The notes: generated from the letters alone by a model not told the origin. A DNA stretch of 64,000 nt from Paraburkholderia antibiotica (GCF_012927125.1 NZ_JABBFZ010000003.1:124001-188000), one strand, 5' to 3'. Numbered from the stretch's first letter, positions 24,516 to 36,300 are shown. Made by a program: numbers and translations.

Positions 24516-26591
24516 TCAGCGGGATGAACCCGGTTTCTGCGACGTCGGGTCGTTCGACGACGGCGTGTCCGGCGCATTGCGGCGACGCACGGTCGGCTTG
24601 CCGCGACCCTGCGCGCCGGCTGCGGCCGGTGCCTTCGTGCTCGACTTCGAGCTGGCCTGCGCGTTGGCGATGGCCTGCGCGGTGTCGCTGGCGGCGTCGT
24701 CGTTGCCCAGATAGGCACCGGCGGTGGCCGCTTGCGGGCGCCACACCTGGCCGATCGACAGCGACTTCAGCTTCTTCTTGCCGCCGTACCAGAAGTTGAC
24801 GAGGCCGCGCGAGAAGAACACCGCCGAGAACATCGAGGTCAGGATACCGATACAGTGAACCATCGCGAAACCGCGCACCGGACCGGAGCCGAAGGCGAGC
24901 AGCGCGAGACCGGCGATCAGCGTGGTCACGTTCGAGTCGAGAATCGTCGCCCAGGCATGCGCGTAGCCGTTCTGGATCGCCAGCTGCGGCGGCGCGCCGT
25001 GGCGCAACTCTTCACGCACGCGCTCGTTGATCAGCACGTTCGCGTCGATCGCCATACCGAGCGCGAGTGCGATAGCGGCGATACCCGGCAGCGTGAGTGT
25101 GGCCTGCAGCATCGACAGCACCGCGACCAGCAGCAGCAGGTTGACGGACAGGCCGATCACCGAGATCACGCCGAACAGCATGTAGTACGCGACCATGAAC
25201 ACGGCGATTGCCGCGAAGCCCCACACCACCGAGTGGAAGCCCTTCTTGATGTTGTCGGCGCCGAGGCTCGGGCCGATCGTGCGTTCCTCGATGATTTCCA
25301 TCGGCGCGGCGAGCGAACCGGCGCGCAGCAGCAGCGCGAGGTCGGCGGCGGCTTGCGGGGTCGGCTGACCGGTGATCTGGAAGCGGTCGCCCAGCTCCGA
25401 CTGGATGGTGGCGACCGTCAGCACTTCGCCCTTGCCGCGCTCGAACAGCACCATTGCCATTGGCTTGCCGATGTTGTCGCGCGACACCGCGCGCACCGAG
25501 CGGCCGCCGGCCGAGTCGAGACGGATGTTGACCGACGGACGCTGATGCTCGTCGAAGCCCGCCGACGCGTCGATGATGCGGTCGCCGGTGAAGATCACCT
25601 GCTTGCGCAGCAGCACCGGCACCTGGTTGCCTTGCGTGAACAGTTCGTCGCCCGGCGGCACCGGGTCGTTCGGGTTCGGATGCGTGTTGACCGGGTCGGC
25701 GAGGCGCGCTTCGAGCGTCGCCGTACGACCGATGATGTCCTTCGCTTTCGCGGTGTCCTGCACGCCCGGCAGTTCGACCACGATGCGGTCCGCGCCCTGT
25801 TGCTGGATCACCGGCTCGGCCACGCCGAGTTCGTTCACACGGTTATGCAGCGTGGTGATGTTCTGCTTGAGCGCGGCGTCCTGCACCGCGCGCTGCACGG
25901 CCGGCGTGAACGTGCCGACCAGCTGCACGCCGCCATCCGCGCCGACGTTCGGCTGCGAGGCCCACTGGAGTTCGCTGACGCCGCGGCTGAGCAGCTTGAG
26001 CGCCGCGTCCGCGGTGGCCTGATCGGCCAGATTCACCACCACCGACTGGTTCACGCGATTCACGCCGCCGTCGCGCACGTTGTTGTCGCGCAGCAGTGTG
26101 CGCACGTCCGAGGCGTCCGAATCGAGCTTCTTGTTGAGTGCGCCGGCCATGTCGACCTGCAGCAGGAAGTGCACGCCGCCGCGCAGATCCAGACCGAGGT
26201 ACATCGGCAGTGCGCGCAGCGCGGTCAGCCAGCTCGGCGACGCGCTTTGCAGGTTCAGCGCGACGATGTACTGCGGATCGTTCGGGTCGCTGTTCAGCGA
26301 CTTCTGCAGCAGATCCTTCACGCGCAGCTGCGTGTCGGTGTCAGCCAGACGCACGCGGATGTTTGCGTTGTTCTGCGCGTTGTCGAACGTGACCGCGGTC
26401 GGCTTGATCTGATTGCCGGCGAGCGCGGCTTCGACCGACGCGAGCGTGGTGGCGTCGAGCCTGACCGTCGCCTTGCCGCTCGACACCTGCACCGCCGGCG
26501 CTTCGCCGTACAGATTGGGCAGCGTGTACACGAGGCCGATGACCAGAGCCACCAGCATCACGGCGTATTTCCAGAGGGGGTAGCGATTCAT
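24516..26591 (-). CDS. secD: protein translocase subunit SecD
   Basis: 691 residues: N-terminal helix, large periplasmic P1 region (LGLDLRGGVHFLLQVDM motif near residue 128), and the C-terminal five-helix domain with GIAAIALALGMAIDANVLIN and ERVREELR. After residue 620 there is a longer than usual tail (about 70 residues, Ala/Lys/Arg-rich with KPTVRRRNAPDTPS). SecD couples the proton gradient to protein export with SecF. It follows yajC by 114 bp. Confidence 0.97.
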   Translation of the reverse strand: MNRYPLWKYAVMLVALVIGLVYTLPNLYGEAPAVQVSSGKATVRLDATTLASVEAALAGNQIKPTAVTFDNAQNNANIRVRLADTDTQLRVKDLLQKSLNSDPNDPQYIVALNLQSASPSWLTALRALPMYLGLDLRGGVHFLLQVDMAGALNKKLDSDASDVRTLLRDNNVRDGGVNRVNQSVVVNLADQATADAALKLLSRGVSELQWASQPNVGADGGVQLVGTFTPAVQRAVQDAALKQNITTLHNRVNELGVAEPVIQQQGADRIVVELPGVQDTAKAKDIIGRTATLEARLADPVNTHPNPNDPVPPGDELFTQGNQVPVLLRKQVIFTGDRIIDASAGFDEHQRPSVNIRLDSAGGRSVRAVSRDNIGKPMAMVLFERGKGEVLTVATIQSELGDRFQITGQPTPQAAADLALLLRAGSLAAPMEIIEERTIGPSLGADNIKKGFHSVVWGFAAIAVFMVAYYMLFGVISVIGLSVNLLLLVAVLSMLQATLTLPGIAAIALALGMAIDANVLINERVREELRHGAPPQLAIQNGYAHAWATILDSNVTTLIAGLALLAFGSGPVRGFAMVHCIGILTSMFSAVFFSRGLVNFWYGGKKKLKSLSIGQVWRPQAATAGAYLGNDDAASDTAQAIANAQASSKSSTKAPAAAGAQGRGKPTVRRRNAPDTPSSNDPTSQKPGSSR

Positions 26592-26705
26592 GAGTGGTCC
26601 AACGGGAAGGTTGGCTTGGATGCGATGCGTCCGGCGATGAGCGCGGCCAATTGGCGAAACTGCCTGATTGACCGCGAGGCCGCGCCGGACGCGGGAGAGC
26701 AGGCC

Positions 26706-27035
26706 TTACAGCGACTTGATCGTGCCCTTCGGCAGAATCGTCGTGACCGACGCCTTTTGCACGGTGATTTCCGTGCCTTCCGAGATTTCGATGCCGACGT
26801 AGGCTTCGCCCACCTTCGTCACCTTGCCGACGATGCCGCCGTTCGTCACGACTTCATCGCCCTTGGCCATCGCGGCGAGCATGTTGCGATGTTCCTTCTG
26901 GCGTTTCATCTGGGGGCGAATCATGATGAAGTACAGCACGCCGAACATCAGGATCAGCGGCAGGAAGCTCATCAGGTTCGATTCGATGCCACCTGCTGCA
27001 GCGCCTTGAGCATAGGCATTGGAAATGAACGACAC
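26706..27035 (-). CDS. yajC: preprotein translocase subunit YajC
   Basis: 109 residues from a GTG at 27035 with a GGAGAG site 7 bp upstream; longer upstream starts add non-family residues. One membrane helix (LMSFLPLILMFGVLYFIMI) and the classical RPQMKRQKEHRNMLAAMAKG and DEVVTNGGIVGKVTKV motifs. YajC associates with SecDF in the inner membrane. Confidence 0.95.
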   Translation of the reverse strand: MSFISNAYAQGAAAGGIESNLMSFLPLILMFGVLYFIMIRPQMKRQKEHRNMLAAMAKGDEVVTNGGIVGKVTKVGEAYVGIEISEGTEITVQKASVTTILPKGTIKSL

Positions 27036-27301
27036 GTTGGTCTCTCCGTTATCAGTCAAAACTAACAAAAAAGTCAGCCGATTATTCTACCACCGGCCAC
27101 ACGCGCGCCGGCGCGGCGAATCGGCTTTGCGATCAACCGTTTAAAGGCCCGCTTCGAGGTTCCAGGACGAGTTCGAAGCGGCACTGACGAAAGCTTATTG
27201 TAAGTTTTTCGGTGGAACGACGCTGAAGCGATCGTGAACGGCCCTGAATCGACAGGGAAATACGCGCGAATTCTTCAGTTCAATCCGCGCGCTCCGCGCA
27301 C

Positions 27302-28609
<1,308 letters not shown>

Positions 28610-29668
28610 TTAAGCATCGCGCCGCGTAAGCAGCATCGCATCGCCGTAGCTGAAAAAGCGATAGCGCTCGTCGATCGCATGACGATACGCGGCGCGAATC
28701 GTCTCGACGCCCGCGAATGCCGACACCAGCATCAGCAGCGTCGACTTCGGCAAATGGAAGTTCGTGACCAGCCGGTCGACCACGCGAAAGCGATAGCCCG
28801 GCGTGATGAAGATGTCGGTTTCCGCGCTGGCTGCCGCAAGCGGGTGGCCGGCGGCTTCGGCGTCGCGCGCGGCGGCTTCGAGCGCGCGCATCGAGGTCGT
28901 GCCGACCGCGATCACGCGGTTGCCGCGCGCTTTGGTCGCGGCGATCTTGTCCGCGAGCGCCTGCGGCAGGTGATACCACTCGCTGTGCATCTTGTGTTCG
29001 GCGATGTTCTCGACCCGCACCGGCTGGAACGTGCCGGCGCCGACGTGCAATGTCAGCGTCGCGCGTTCGACGCCGTGCGCGTCGAGCTTCGCGAGCAGCG
29101 CGTCGTCGAAATGCAGGCCCGCGGTCGGCGCGGCGACCGCGCCCGGATTCTGCGCGAACACCGTTTGATAGCGGGTTTCGTCGGTCGAGTCGGGGTCGTG
29201 CTCGATGTACGGCGGCAGCGGCAGACGGCCGTATTGCTCGATCAGCGTCAGGCAGTCGGCGGGGAAGTGCAGCGTGTAGAACTGGTCGACGCGCTCGCCG
29301 ACGGTGACGTCGAACGCATCCGCGAGACGGGCGGTGGTGCCCGGCTGCGGGCTCTTGCTCGCGCGGATCTGCGCGAGCGCGGTGCGCTCGCCGGTCAGGC
29401 GCTCGACCAGCACCTCGATCTTGCCGCCGCTCGCCTTCTGGCCGAAGAAGCGCGCCTTCAGCACCTTGGTATCGTTGAACACGAGCAGATCGCCCGGTGC
29501 GATGCACGCGGGCAGCTCGGTGAAGCGGCGGTCGATCAGGCGCGCGGCGCCATCGGGGGCACCCGCGGCGTCCACGTCGAGCAGACGGCTCGCGCTGCGC
29601 TCGGGCAACGCGACTTGCGCGATCAGCTCGGGCGGCAGATCGAAATCGAAATCGGAAAGCGTAAACAT
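28610..29668 (-). CDS. queA: S-adenosylmethionine:tRNA ribosyltransferase-isomerase
   Basis: 352 residues. It transfers ribosyl from SAM to preQ1-tRNA to give epoxyqueuosine. The N-terminus [20 protein letters not shown] and motifs [24 protein letters not shown] and [15 protein letters not shown] are diagnostic. The frame stays open 540 bp upstream, but that part is GC-rich shadow antisense to recG, so I start at the family-typical ATG at 29668. Confidence 0.95.
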   Translation of the reverse strand: MFTLSDFDFDLPPELIAQVALPERSASRLLDVDAAGAPDGAARLIDRRFTELPACIAPGDLLVFNDTKVLKARFFGQKASGGKIEVLVERLTGERTALAQIRASKSPQPGTTARLADAFDVTVGERVDQFYTLHFPADCLTLIEQYGRLPLPPYIEHDPDSTDETRYQTVFAQNPGAVAAPTAGLHFDDALLAKLDAHGVERATLTLHVGAGTFQPVRVENIAEHKMHSEWYHLPQALADKIAATKARGNRVIAVGTTSMRALEAAARDAEAAGHPLAAASAETDIFITPGYRFRVVDRLVTNFHLPKSTLLMLVSAFAGVETIRAAYRHAIDERYRFFSYGDAMLLTRRDA

Positions 29669-29846
29669 GCGAACGACTGGAAGCGAATTGGGACGGAATT
29701 GAGCCGAAGCCGGAGCCGGGCGGCTATGATGGCGGGACGCCGAAGCGGCCTGTGCGCCCTGCGCCGCATCCCGCATGCGAGACAGCACGTGGCGCGGCAC
29801 GACGTTTTTTTCGACAGCAGCCGATATTGTACTTGCGAAGCAGCCC

Positions 29847-32225
29847 ATGCCTTTGTCCGACCGCCGATTGTCCGTTGCCACCCTCGAAGCGGGCGCCACG
29901 CCGCGGCGCCGCAGTGCGCGAGGTGAGGCGCGGGATGACGAGGCATCGCAAGACGGTGAGGGCGGTGGCGTTGGCGTGACGGCGGCCGGCAACGACGTCG
30001 GCGCTGATGGCGAGAATGCCGGTGGCCGCGCGGGCGATCCGCCGGAAGCCGTCGCCGACAGCGGTGATGGCAACGGCAACGACGAGCCGCCCACCGCCAA
30101 AACCAAAGCGACCGCAAAGGCTGCCGGCGCAAAACCCGCAGCCAAACCCGCAGCCAAAGCCCCCGTCAAAACCGCCGACAAGCTCGCCAAACTCGGCCTC
30201 AAGCGCGACATCGACCTCGTGCTGCATCTGCCGATGCGCTACGAAGACGAAACCTCGCTGACGCCGATCGGCCACCTGCTGCCCGGCGGCATCGCGCAAA
30301 CCGAGGGCGTCGTGTTCGACAACGAGATCGCGTACCGGCCGCGTCGCCAGTTGCTCGTCAAGTTGCGCGATGCCGACGGCGACGAACTGGTGCTGCGCTT
30401 TCTCAATTTCTACGGCTCGCAGGTCAAGCAGATGGAGCCCGGCACGCGGCTGCGGGTGCGCGGTGACGTGCGCGGCGGCTTCTTCGGCATGGAGATGGTG
30501 CATCCGGCCGTGCGCGTCGTCGATGAAGACACGCCGTTGCCGCAGGCGCTCACGCCGGTCTATCCGAGCACGGCGGGCGTGTCGCAGGCGTATCTGCGCA
30601 AGGCGATCGACAACGCGCTCGCGCGCACCTCGCTGCCCGAACTGCTGCCCGCGCCGGTCGCGCGCGCGTATCTCGAACCGCTCGGCGTGCCGTCGCTGAT
30701 GGACGCAGTGCGCACGCTGCATCATCCGGGCGCGCACTCGGACGAAACCGCGCTGATCGACGGCACGCATCCGGCGTGGGTGCGCATCAAGTTCGAAGAG
30801 CTGCTGGCGCAGCAGATGTCGCTCAAACGCGCGCACGACGAGCGCCGCACGCGCGCCGCGCCAGCGATGCCGCGCCGTAAGCTCGGCGACGAATCCGCGC
30901 TGGTCGCGCGTCTGCTGAAGGCGTTGCCGTTTTCGTTGACGGCCGCGCAGGAGCGCGTCGGCGGCGAGATCGCGCTCGATCTGACCCAGCCGCATCCGAT
31001 GCAGCGGCTCTTGCAGGGCGACGTCGGCAGCGGCAAGACGATCGTCGCGGCGCTCGCCGCCGCGCAGGCGATCGACGCCGGCTACCAGGCCGCGCTGATG
31101 GCGCCGACCGAAATCCTCGCCGAGCAGCACGCGCGCAAACTGCGCGGCTGGCTGGAGCCGCTCGGCGTGAGCGTCGCGTGGCTCGCGGGCAGTCTGAAGA
31201 CGAAGGAGAAGCGGGCGGCGATCGAGGCGGCCGCGCTCGGCACCGCGCAACTGGTGATCGGCACGCACGCGATCATCCAGGACGCGGTCGAGTTCGCGCG
31301 CCTCGGGCTCGTGATCGTCGACGAACAGCATCGCTTCGGCGTCGCGCAACGGCTCGCGCTGCGCGCGAAGGCGCAGGGCGCGGCCGATGGCGCGCGCGAC
31401 TTTCAGCCGCATCAACTGATGATGTCCGCGACGCCGATCCCGCGCACGCTCGCGATGACCTATTACGCGGACCTCGACGTATCGACGATCGACGAACTGC
31501 CGCCCGGCCGCACGCCGATTCTGACCAAGCTCGTCTCCGATGCGCGCCGCGACGAGGTGATCGGCCGCGTGCGCGAAGCGGCGCTGACCGGGCGCCAGGT
31601 GTACTGGGTGTGTCCGCTGATCGAGGAAAGCGAGACGCTGCAATTGCAGACCGCGGTCGAGACCTACGAAACGCTGGTGGCCGCGTTGCCCGAGCTGCAG
31701 GTCGGGCTCGTGCACGGGCGGCTTGCGCCCGCCGAGAAGGCCGCGGTGATGGACGCGTTTTCGCGCAACGAGACCCAGTTGCTAGTCGCGACGACGGTGA
31801 TCGAAGTGGGCGTCGACGTGCCGAACGCGTCGCTGATGGTGATCGAGCATGCGGAGCGCTTTGGCCTCGCGCAGTTGCATCAGCTGCGTGGACGGGTGGG
31901 GCGCGGCAGCGCGGCGTCGGTGTGCGTGCTGCTGTACACCGGACCGCTGTCGATGACCGCGCGCGCGCGTCTGCAGACGATGCGCGAAACCACCGACGGC
32001 TTCGAGATCGCACGGCGCGATCTCGAGATTCGCGGGCCGGGCGAGTTTCTCGGCGCGCGCCAGTCGGGCGCGGCGATGCTGCGTTTCGCCGACCTCGAAA
32101 ACGATCAATACCTGATCGAGCCCGCTCGCGAGGCCGCCGCGACGCTGCTCGAACAGTATCCGGACGTAGTGCTTCAGCATCTGGCGCGCTGGCTTGGCGC
32201 GCGCGAGCAGTATCTGAAGGCGTGA
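29847..32225 (+). CDS. recG: ATP-dependent DNA helicase RecG with long N-terminal extension
   Basis: 792 residues from the ATG at 29847, roughly 100 more than the E. coli protein. Residues 1-110 are low complexity: acidic/Gly-rich, then a Lys/Ala/Pro stretch ([18 protein letters not shown]). The rest is standard: wedge OB domain, Walker [22 protein letters not shown] box, SATPIPRT and the C-terminal RGRVGRG motif. RecG remodels stalled forks and branched DNA. It is divergent from queA and 143 bp upstream of oxyR. Confidence 0.95.
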   Translation: MPLSDRRLSVATLEAGATPRRRSARGEARDDEASQDGEGGGVGVTAAGNDVGADGENAGGRAGDPPEAVADSGDGNGNDEPPTAKTKATAKAAGAKPAAKPAAKAPVKTADKLAKLGLKRDIDLVLHLPMRYEDETSLTPIGHLLPGGIAQTEGVVFDNEIAYRPRRQLLVKLRDADGDELVLRFLNFYGSQVKQMEPGTRLRVRGDVRGGFFGMEMVHPAVRVVDEDTPLPQALTPVYPSTAGVSQAYLRKAIDNALARTSLPELLPAPVARAYLEPLGVPSLMDAVRTLHHPGAHSDETALIDGTHPAWVRIKFEELLAQQMSLKRAHDERRTRAAPAMPRRKLGDESALVARLLKALPFSLTAAQERVGGEIALDLTQPHPMQRLLQGDVGSGKTIVAALAAAQAIDAGYQAALMAPTEILAEQHARKLRGWLEPLGVSVAWLAGSLKTKEKRAAIEAAALGTAQLVIGTHAIIQDAVEFARLGLVIVDEQHRFGVAQRLALRAKAQGAADGARDFQPHQLMMSATPIPRTLAMTYYADLDVSTIDELPPGRTPILTKLVSDARRDEVIGRVREAALTGRQVYWVCPLIEESETLQLQTAVETYETLVAALPELQVGLVHGRLAPAEKAAVMDAFSRNETQLLVATTVIEVGVDVPNASLMVIEHAERFGLAQLHQLRGRVGRGSAASVCVLLYTGPLSMTARARLQTMRETTDGFEIARRDLEIRGPGEFLGARQSGAAMLRFADLENDQYLIEPAREAAATLLEQYPDVVLQHLARWLGAREQYLKA

Positions 32226-32301
32226 TGAAGGCGTGAGTCCGCGGGCGGCTTGCGCCTGGTCAGGGACAGCGCTGAACGTGGGCCGTCGCACGGCTAAAAG
32301 G

Positions 32302-32345
32302 TTGGCGAACCGACCCTATAGGTGTATAACTAGAACCTATCGAAT
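32302..32345 (+). promoter_or_regulatory. oxyR promoter with OxyR-like site
   Basis: TTGGCG (32302-32307), a 17-bp spacer and TATAAC (32325-32330) make a good sigma-70 promoter for oxyR. CTATAG (32316-32321) and GAACCTATCGAAT (32333-32345) surround the -10; the latter 13-mer recurs exactly at 33397-33409 before the catalase, suggesting autoregulation by OxyR. Confidence 0.65.
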
Positions 32346-32368
32346 CCCTCGTACTGATTGATCCCCGA

Positions 32369-33328
32369 ATGACGCTCACCGAATTGAAATACATCGTGGC
32401 GGTCGCCCGCGAGCGGCACTTCGGCCGGGCCGCCGAAGCGTGTTTCGTCAGCCAGCCCACGCTGTCCGTCGCCATCAAGAAGCTCGAAGACGAGCTGAAC
32501 GTGCAGATTTTCGAGCGCGGCACCAGCGAAGTCAGCGTAACGCCGATCGGCGAACAGATCGTCACGCAGGCCCAGCGCGTGCTCGAACAGACGCTCGCGA
32601 TCAAGGAAATCGCCAAGCAGGGCAAGGACCCGCTGGTCGGCCCGCTGCGTCTCGGCGTGATCTATACGATCGGACCGTACCTGCTGCCCACGCTCGTCAA
32701 GCAGATGATCCAGCGCGTGCCGCAAATGCCGCTGATGCTGCAGGAGAACTACACGCTCAAGCTGATCGAGTTGCTCAAGCAGGGCGAGATCGACGTCGCG
32801 ATCATGGCGCTGCCGTTTCCCGAAACCGGCCTGATGCTGCGTCCGCTGTACGACGAGCCGTTCGTCGTCGCGCTGCCGTCGGGCCACGCGTGGGAAAACC
32901 GCCCGAAGATCGATCCCGACGATCTGAAGCAGGAAACCATGCTGCTGCTCGGCAGCGGCCATTGTTTCCGCGATCACGTGCTCGGCGTGTGCCCCGAGCT
33001 GATGCGCTTCTCGCAGAACGCGGACGGCATCCAGAAGACTTTCGAGGGGTCGTCGCTGGAAACGATTCGACACATGGTTGCGAGCGGCGTCGGCATCACC
33101 GTGCTGCCGCGCATGTCGGTGCATGAGGTCAAGCCGCATGCGGGCGGAATCGACGCGGGGCTGCTCAGCTATGTTCCATTCGACGAGCCGGTGCCGGATC
33201 GCCGCGTCGTGCTCGCGTGGCGCAAGAGCTTCACGCGGATGCCCGCGATCGAAGCGATCTGCGACGCGATCTCCGCCTGCGATCTGCCGGGCGTCAAGAA
33301 GCTCGAACTGCCGGCCGCGGTCAACTGA
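32369..33328 (+). CDS. oxyR: hydrogen peroxide-sensing regulator OxyR (LysR family)
   Basis: 319 residues. LysR winged helix (LKYIVAVARERHFGRAAEAC, then SQPTLSVAIKKLEDELN) and a regulatory domain with Cys199 and Cys208 in LGSGHCFRDHVLGVCPE, at the same numbering as the redox-active pair of E. coli OxyR. Peroxide oxidises them to a disulfide and turns on the regulon. The recG-oxyR-catalase order is typical of Burkholderiaceae. Likely targets here are itself, the catalase and dps. Confidence 0.96.
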   Translation: MTLTELKYIVAVARERHFGRAAEACFVSQPTLSVAIKKLEDELNVQIFERGTSEVSVTPIGEQIVTQAQRVLEQTLAIKEIAKQGKDPLVGPLRLGVIYTIGPYLLPTLVKQMIQRVPQMPLMLQENYTLKLIELLKQGEIDVAIMALPFPETGLMLRPLYDEPFVVALPSGHAWENRPKIDPDDLKQETMLLLGSGHCFRDHVLGVCPELMRFSQNADGIQKTFEGSSLETIRHMVASGVGITVLPRMSVHEVKPHAGGIDAGLLSYVPFDEPVPDRRVVLAWRKSFTRMPAIEAICDAISACDLPGVKKLELPAAVN

Positions 33329-33544
33329 CGACCGCAGGCGAAGGCCGACGACTGCGCTGAGTTCCCCGGCGCAGTCTGTCTTGAAAAAAGGGGGGCGAAC
33401 CTATCGAATAGATAAAATTAATTAAATATAGATATTCGATAGTATTGTTATAGTGTCCTCAAAGGGATCGCCCGATCCCTTACTCCACAAGGCCCAGGCG
33501 CACCCATGACGCTTGAGGCTCCGGGAAGCCAGGAGGACACCGTC
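33329..33544. other. oxyR-catalase intergenic region
   Basis: 216 bp between oxyR and the small leader ORF. It has a short A/G run (33384-33395), then the very AT-rich regulatory block at 33397-33454, then the 5' leader of the catalase transcript. Confidence 0.6.
33397..33454 (+). promoter_or_regulatory. OxyR-type control region of the catalase
   Basis: A 10-bp perfect inverted repeat CTATCGAATA (33401-33410) and TATTCGATAG (33433-33442) spans a 22-bp AT spacer. ATAG tetramers recur at 33428, 33439 and 33450, spaced 11 bp as in OxyR tetramer sites. TATAGT (33449-33454) is a probable -10 without a good -35, as expected for an activated promoter. Confidence 0.68.
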
Positions 33545-33808
33545 ATGCAAGCAGATTCATTGCCCATCTCCGCACTCGACGTGCAACCGGCCTCGACGCT
33601 CGCCGCGACGAGCGCGCGCACCATCGCGGTGGCCTTGCTGGTCGACCGGGTGCTGGCCGCCATGACGCGTCGGCCGGTCGCGGCACCGCCTGACTCGTAT
33701 CGTCCGCTTTCCCTCTGTTTGACAAAAACCACGCAGGAGTATGTATGTCCGAACGTAAGCTCACCAATGCCGCTGGTGCTCCCATCGCCGACAACCAGAA
33801 TTCGATGA
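33545..33808 (+). CDS. small hypothetical protein overlapping the catalase start
   Basis: 87 residues ([20 protein letters not shown] onwards). It has an excellent AGGAGG site 8 bp before its ATG and strong G/C third positions, so it looks translated. It ends 64 bp inside the catalase gene in another frame, enclosing the catalase ribosome site and start. No domain is recognised. It could be a leader peptide coupling catalase translation, or a genuine small protein. The C-terminal third, where the frames overlap, is less gene-like. Confidence 0.5.
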   Translation: MQADSLPISALDVQPASTLAATSARTIAVALLVDRVLAAMTRRPVAAPPDSYRPLSLCLTKTTQEYVCPNVSSPMPLVLPSPTTRIR

Positions 33809-35238
33809 CCGCCGGTGCGCGCGGCCCGGTCGTGCTGCAGGACGTCTGGCTGCTCGAAAAGCTCGCTCACTTCGATCGTGAAGTGATTCCCGAGCGTCGC
33901 GTTCACGCGAAGGGCTCGGGCGCATTCGGCACGCTGAAGGTCACGCACGACATTTCGCGCTACACGAAGGCGAAGGTGTTCGCCGAGGTCGGCAAGGAAA
34001 CGCCGCTCTTCATGCGCTTTTCGACGGTGGCCGGCGAGCGTGGCGCGGCCGACGCCGAGCGCGACGTGCGCGGCTTCTCGATCAAGTTCTACACCGAAGA
34101 AGGCAACTGGGACGTGGTCGGCAACAACACGCCGGTGTTCTTCATCCGCGATCCGCTGAAGTTTCCGGACTTCATCCATACGCAGAAGCGCGATCCGTAC
34201 ACGAACCTGCGCAGCAATGTCGCGGCGTGGGATTTCTGGTCGCGTCATCCGGAGTCGCTGCATCAGGTGACGATTCTAATGAGCGATCGCGGCATTCCGA
34301 AGAACTACCGGCAGATGCACGGCTTCGGCTCGCACACGTACTCGTTCATCAACGCGAACAACGAGCGCTTCTGGATCAAGTTCCACTTCAAGTCGCTGCA
34401 GGGCATCGAGAACTTCACCGACGCCGAGGCTGGCCAGGTGGTCGCGGACGACCGCGAAAGCGCGCAGCGCGATCTCGTGAACAGCATCGACGCGGGTAAC
34501 TTCCCGAAGTGGCGCTTCGCGATTCAGGTGATGCCGGAAGCGGACGCGGCGAAGTATCGCTTCAACCCGTTCGACATCACGAAGGCGTGGTCGCAGAAGG
34601 ACTATCCGTTGATCGACGTCGGCACGATCGAGCTGAACCGCAACGCAGCGAACTATTTCGCCGACGTCGAGCAGGCCGCGTTCACGCCGGCCAACGTGGT
34701 GCCCGGCATCGGCTTCTCGCCGGACCGTCTGTTGCAGGGGCGGCTGTTCTCGTACGGCGACACGCAGCGTTACCGGCTCGGCATCAATCACCACCAGATT
34801 CCGGTGAATGCGCCGCGCGCACCGAACGCGCATTCGTTCCATCGCGACGGCGCGATGCGCACGGACGGCAACCTCGGCGGCAACGTGAATTACGAGCCGA
34901 ACCGTTTCGGCGACTTCGCGCAGGACGCGAATGCGTCGGAGCCGCCGCTCGCGGCGGGTGCGGTCGATCGTTACGATCATCGCGAGGACGACGATTACTA
35001 CACGCAGCCGGGCATGCTGTTCAAGCTGTTCGACGCGGCGCAGCGTGAGCGTCTGTTCGGCAATATCGCGCGGCATATCGATGGCGTGCCGCAGGAGATT
35101 ATCGCGCGTCAGATCGAGCATTTCCGCCGCGCCGATCCGGCCTACGCGGAGGGTGTGGTCGCTGCACTGGCTGCGTTGCAGGAAGGCAAGAGCCGTGAGT
35201 CGTCACGCGCTAGAGAAGCACTAACAGGAAAGCAGTAA
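33745..35238 (+). CDS. katA: monofunctional haem catalase
   Basis: 497 residues, the small-subunit catalase size. Distal His54 in [13 protein letters not shown], Asn127 in [11 protein letters not shown] and the proximal haem-ligand Tyr in [14 protein letters not shown] are all present. It degrades hydrogen peroxide in the cytoplasm; there is no signal peptide. AGGAG lies 5 bp upstream. It sits downstream of oxyR with OxyR-like sites between. The letter of the gene name is uncertain. Confidence 0.95.
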   Translation: MSERKLTNAAGAPIADNQNSMTAGARGPVVLQDVWLLEKLAHFDREVIPERRVHAKGSGAFGTLKVTHDISRYTKAKVFAEVGKETPLFMRFSTVAGERGAADAERDVRGFSIKFYTEEGNWDVVGNNTPVFFIRDPLKFPDFIHTQKRDPYTNLRSNVAAWDFWSRHPESLHQVTILMSDRGIPKNYRQMHGFGSHTYSFINANNERFWIKFHFKSLQGIENFTDAEAGQVVADDRESAQRDLVNSIDAGNFPKWRFAIQVMPEADAAKYRFNPFDITKAWSQKDYPLIDVGTIELNRNAANYFADVEQAAFTPANVVPGIGFSPDRLLQGRLFSYGDTQRYRLGINHHQIPVNAPRAPNAHSFHRDGAMRTDGNLGGNVNYEPNRFGDFAQDANASEPPLAAGAVDRYDHREDDDYYTQPGMLFKLFDAAQRERLFGNIARHIDGVPQEIIARQIEHFRRADPAYAEGVVAALAALQEGKSRESSRAREALTGKQ

Positions 35239-35301
35239 CAAGGCAGTCGACGGTGGGGCGCAATGCGCTCCGCCGTTCAGGTTAGAACCGGGAGTACGGA
35301 C

Positions 35302-35469
35302 GTGATCCAGATGATGATGACAATGACAGGCAGTGGCGCGATGGCCTCCGCGGGCGGCATGCTGCGTGAGCGGCGTGTGTGGGCGCTGCGCAAGATGACC
35401 GGCTTCGCGATCGTCGCGGGCGGCTTCGCGGTGATCGGCGCGCAGGTATTGCATGGGCTGGGTGGTTGA
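35302..35469 (+). CDS. small membrane protein (hypothetical)
   Basis: 55 residues from a GTG with a GGGAG site 7 bp upstream. A Met-rich start (MMMTMTGSGAMASAGG) is followed by a basic patch (RERRVWALRK) and one hydrophobic helix (MTGFAIVAGGFAVIGAQVL). It lies between catalase and dps on the same strand, so it could belong to the peroxide-stress unit. No family is recognised and coding status is moderate. Confidence 0.5.
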   Translation: MIQMMMTMTGSGAMASAGGMLRERRVWALRKMTGFAIVAGGFAVIGAQVLHGLGG

Positions 35470-35742
35470 GCGTAGGCGTCTGGGCGTGAGCGTCTCTCGC
35501 GCGAACCAACCGCAGAGCCACCGCAAACCTGTCGAAACCGTGGCGGACGAGCCGCGCCGTGACCGCAAATTGACACCGGAATGACAGTCCATCTGCGGCA
35601 AACTGCCATTGAATAAAGGCCACAAGCGCGTGCGTGGCGCGCGAACCTTGCAGCATTTCACGCTACACTGTCGAACGTTTTATCTCTGTTCCTGCAGACC
35701 GTCATTCGCGACCGGTTCGTATCACTCTTCGAAGGAGTCATC

Positions 35743-36237
35743 ATGGCCAAAAAAGAAGCCGCAGCCGTACAGCACGTCAATATCGGGATCAGCGACAAGG
35801 ATCGCAAGAAGATTGCAGAGGGACTGTCGCGCCTGCTCGCCGACACCTACACGCTGTACCTGAAGACCCACAACTTCCACTGGAACGTTACGGGTCCGAT
35901 GTTCAACACGCTGCATCTGATGTTCGAAACGCAGTACAACGAACTGGCGCTCGCAGTCGATGCGATCGCCGAACGTATCCGCGCGCTGGGTGTACATGCG
36001 CCGGGCAGCTACAAGGAATTCGCGAAGCTGTCGTCGATCCCGGAAGCGGATGGCGTGCCGGCTGCGGAAGACATGATCCGTCAGCTCGTCGAAGGTCAGG
36101 AAGCCGTGGTGCGCACCGCACGCGCGATCTTCCCGTCGACGGAAGCCGCCAACGACGAGCCGACCGCCGACCTGCTCACGCAACGCATGCAGACGCACGA
36201 AAAGACCGCGTGGATGCTGCGCTCGCTGCTGGCCTGA
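35743..36237 (+). CDS. dps: DNA-binding ferritin-like protein Dps
   Basis: 164 residues forming the four-helix Dps fold. Ferroxidase ligands are seen in [18 protein letters not shown] and the following [20 protein letters not shown]. The Lys-rich start (MAKKEAAA) may bind DNA. The dodecamer stores iron and shields DNA under peroxide stress. It follows the catalase by about 500 bp on the same strand. In B. pseudomallei dpsA is known to be co-expressed with the OxyR-controlled katG next to it; a similar link is likely here. A strong terminator follows. Confidence 0.96.
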   Translation: MAKKEAAAVQHVNIGISDKDRKKIAEGLSRLLADTYTLYLKTHNFHWNVTGPMFNTLHLMFETQYNELALAVDAIAERIRALGVHAPGSYKEFAKLSSIPEADGVPAAEDMIRQLVEGQEAVVRTARAIFPSTEAANDEPTADLLTQRMQTHEKTAWMLRSLLA

Positions 36238-36300
36238 GCGGCTGTCGAGTCGCATCGGAGGGCGAGGTGGGCGATGCCCGCGCCGCGCTCCGAAACGAAC

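Noticed and set aside
24732..27065. 777-codon plus-strand open frame
   Set aside because: Antisense to secD and yajC; Arg/His/Asp-rich composition typical of the shadow frame of a GC-rich gene, no domain.
29669..30211. N-terminal extension of queA
   Set aside because: Antisense to recG and lacking QueA similarity; ordinary QueA length is reached from 29668.
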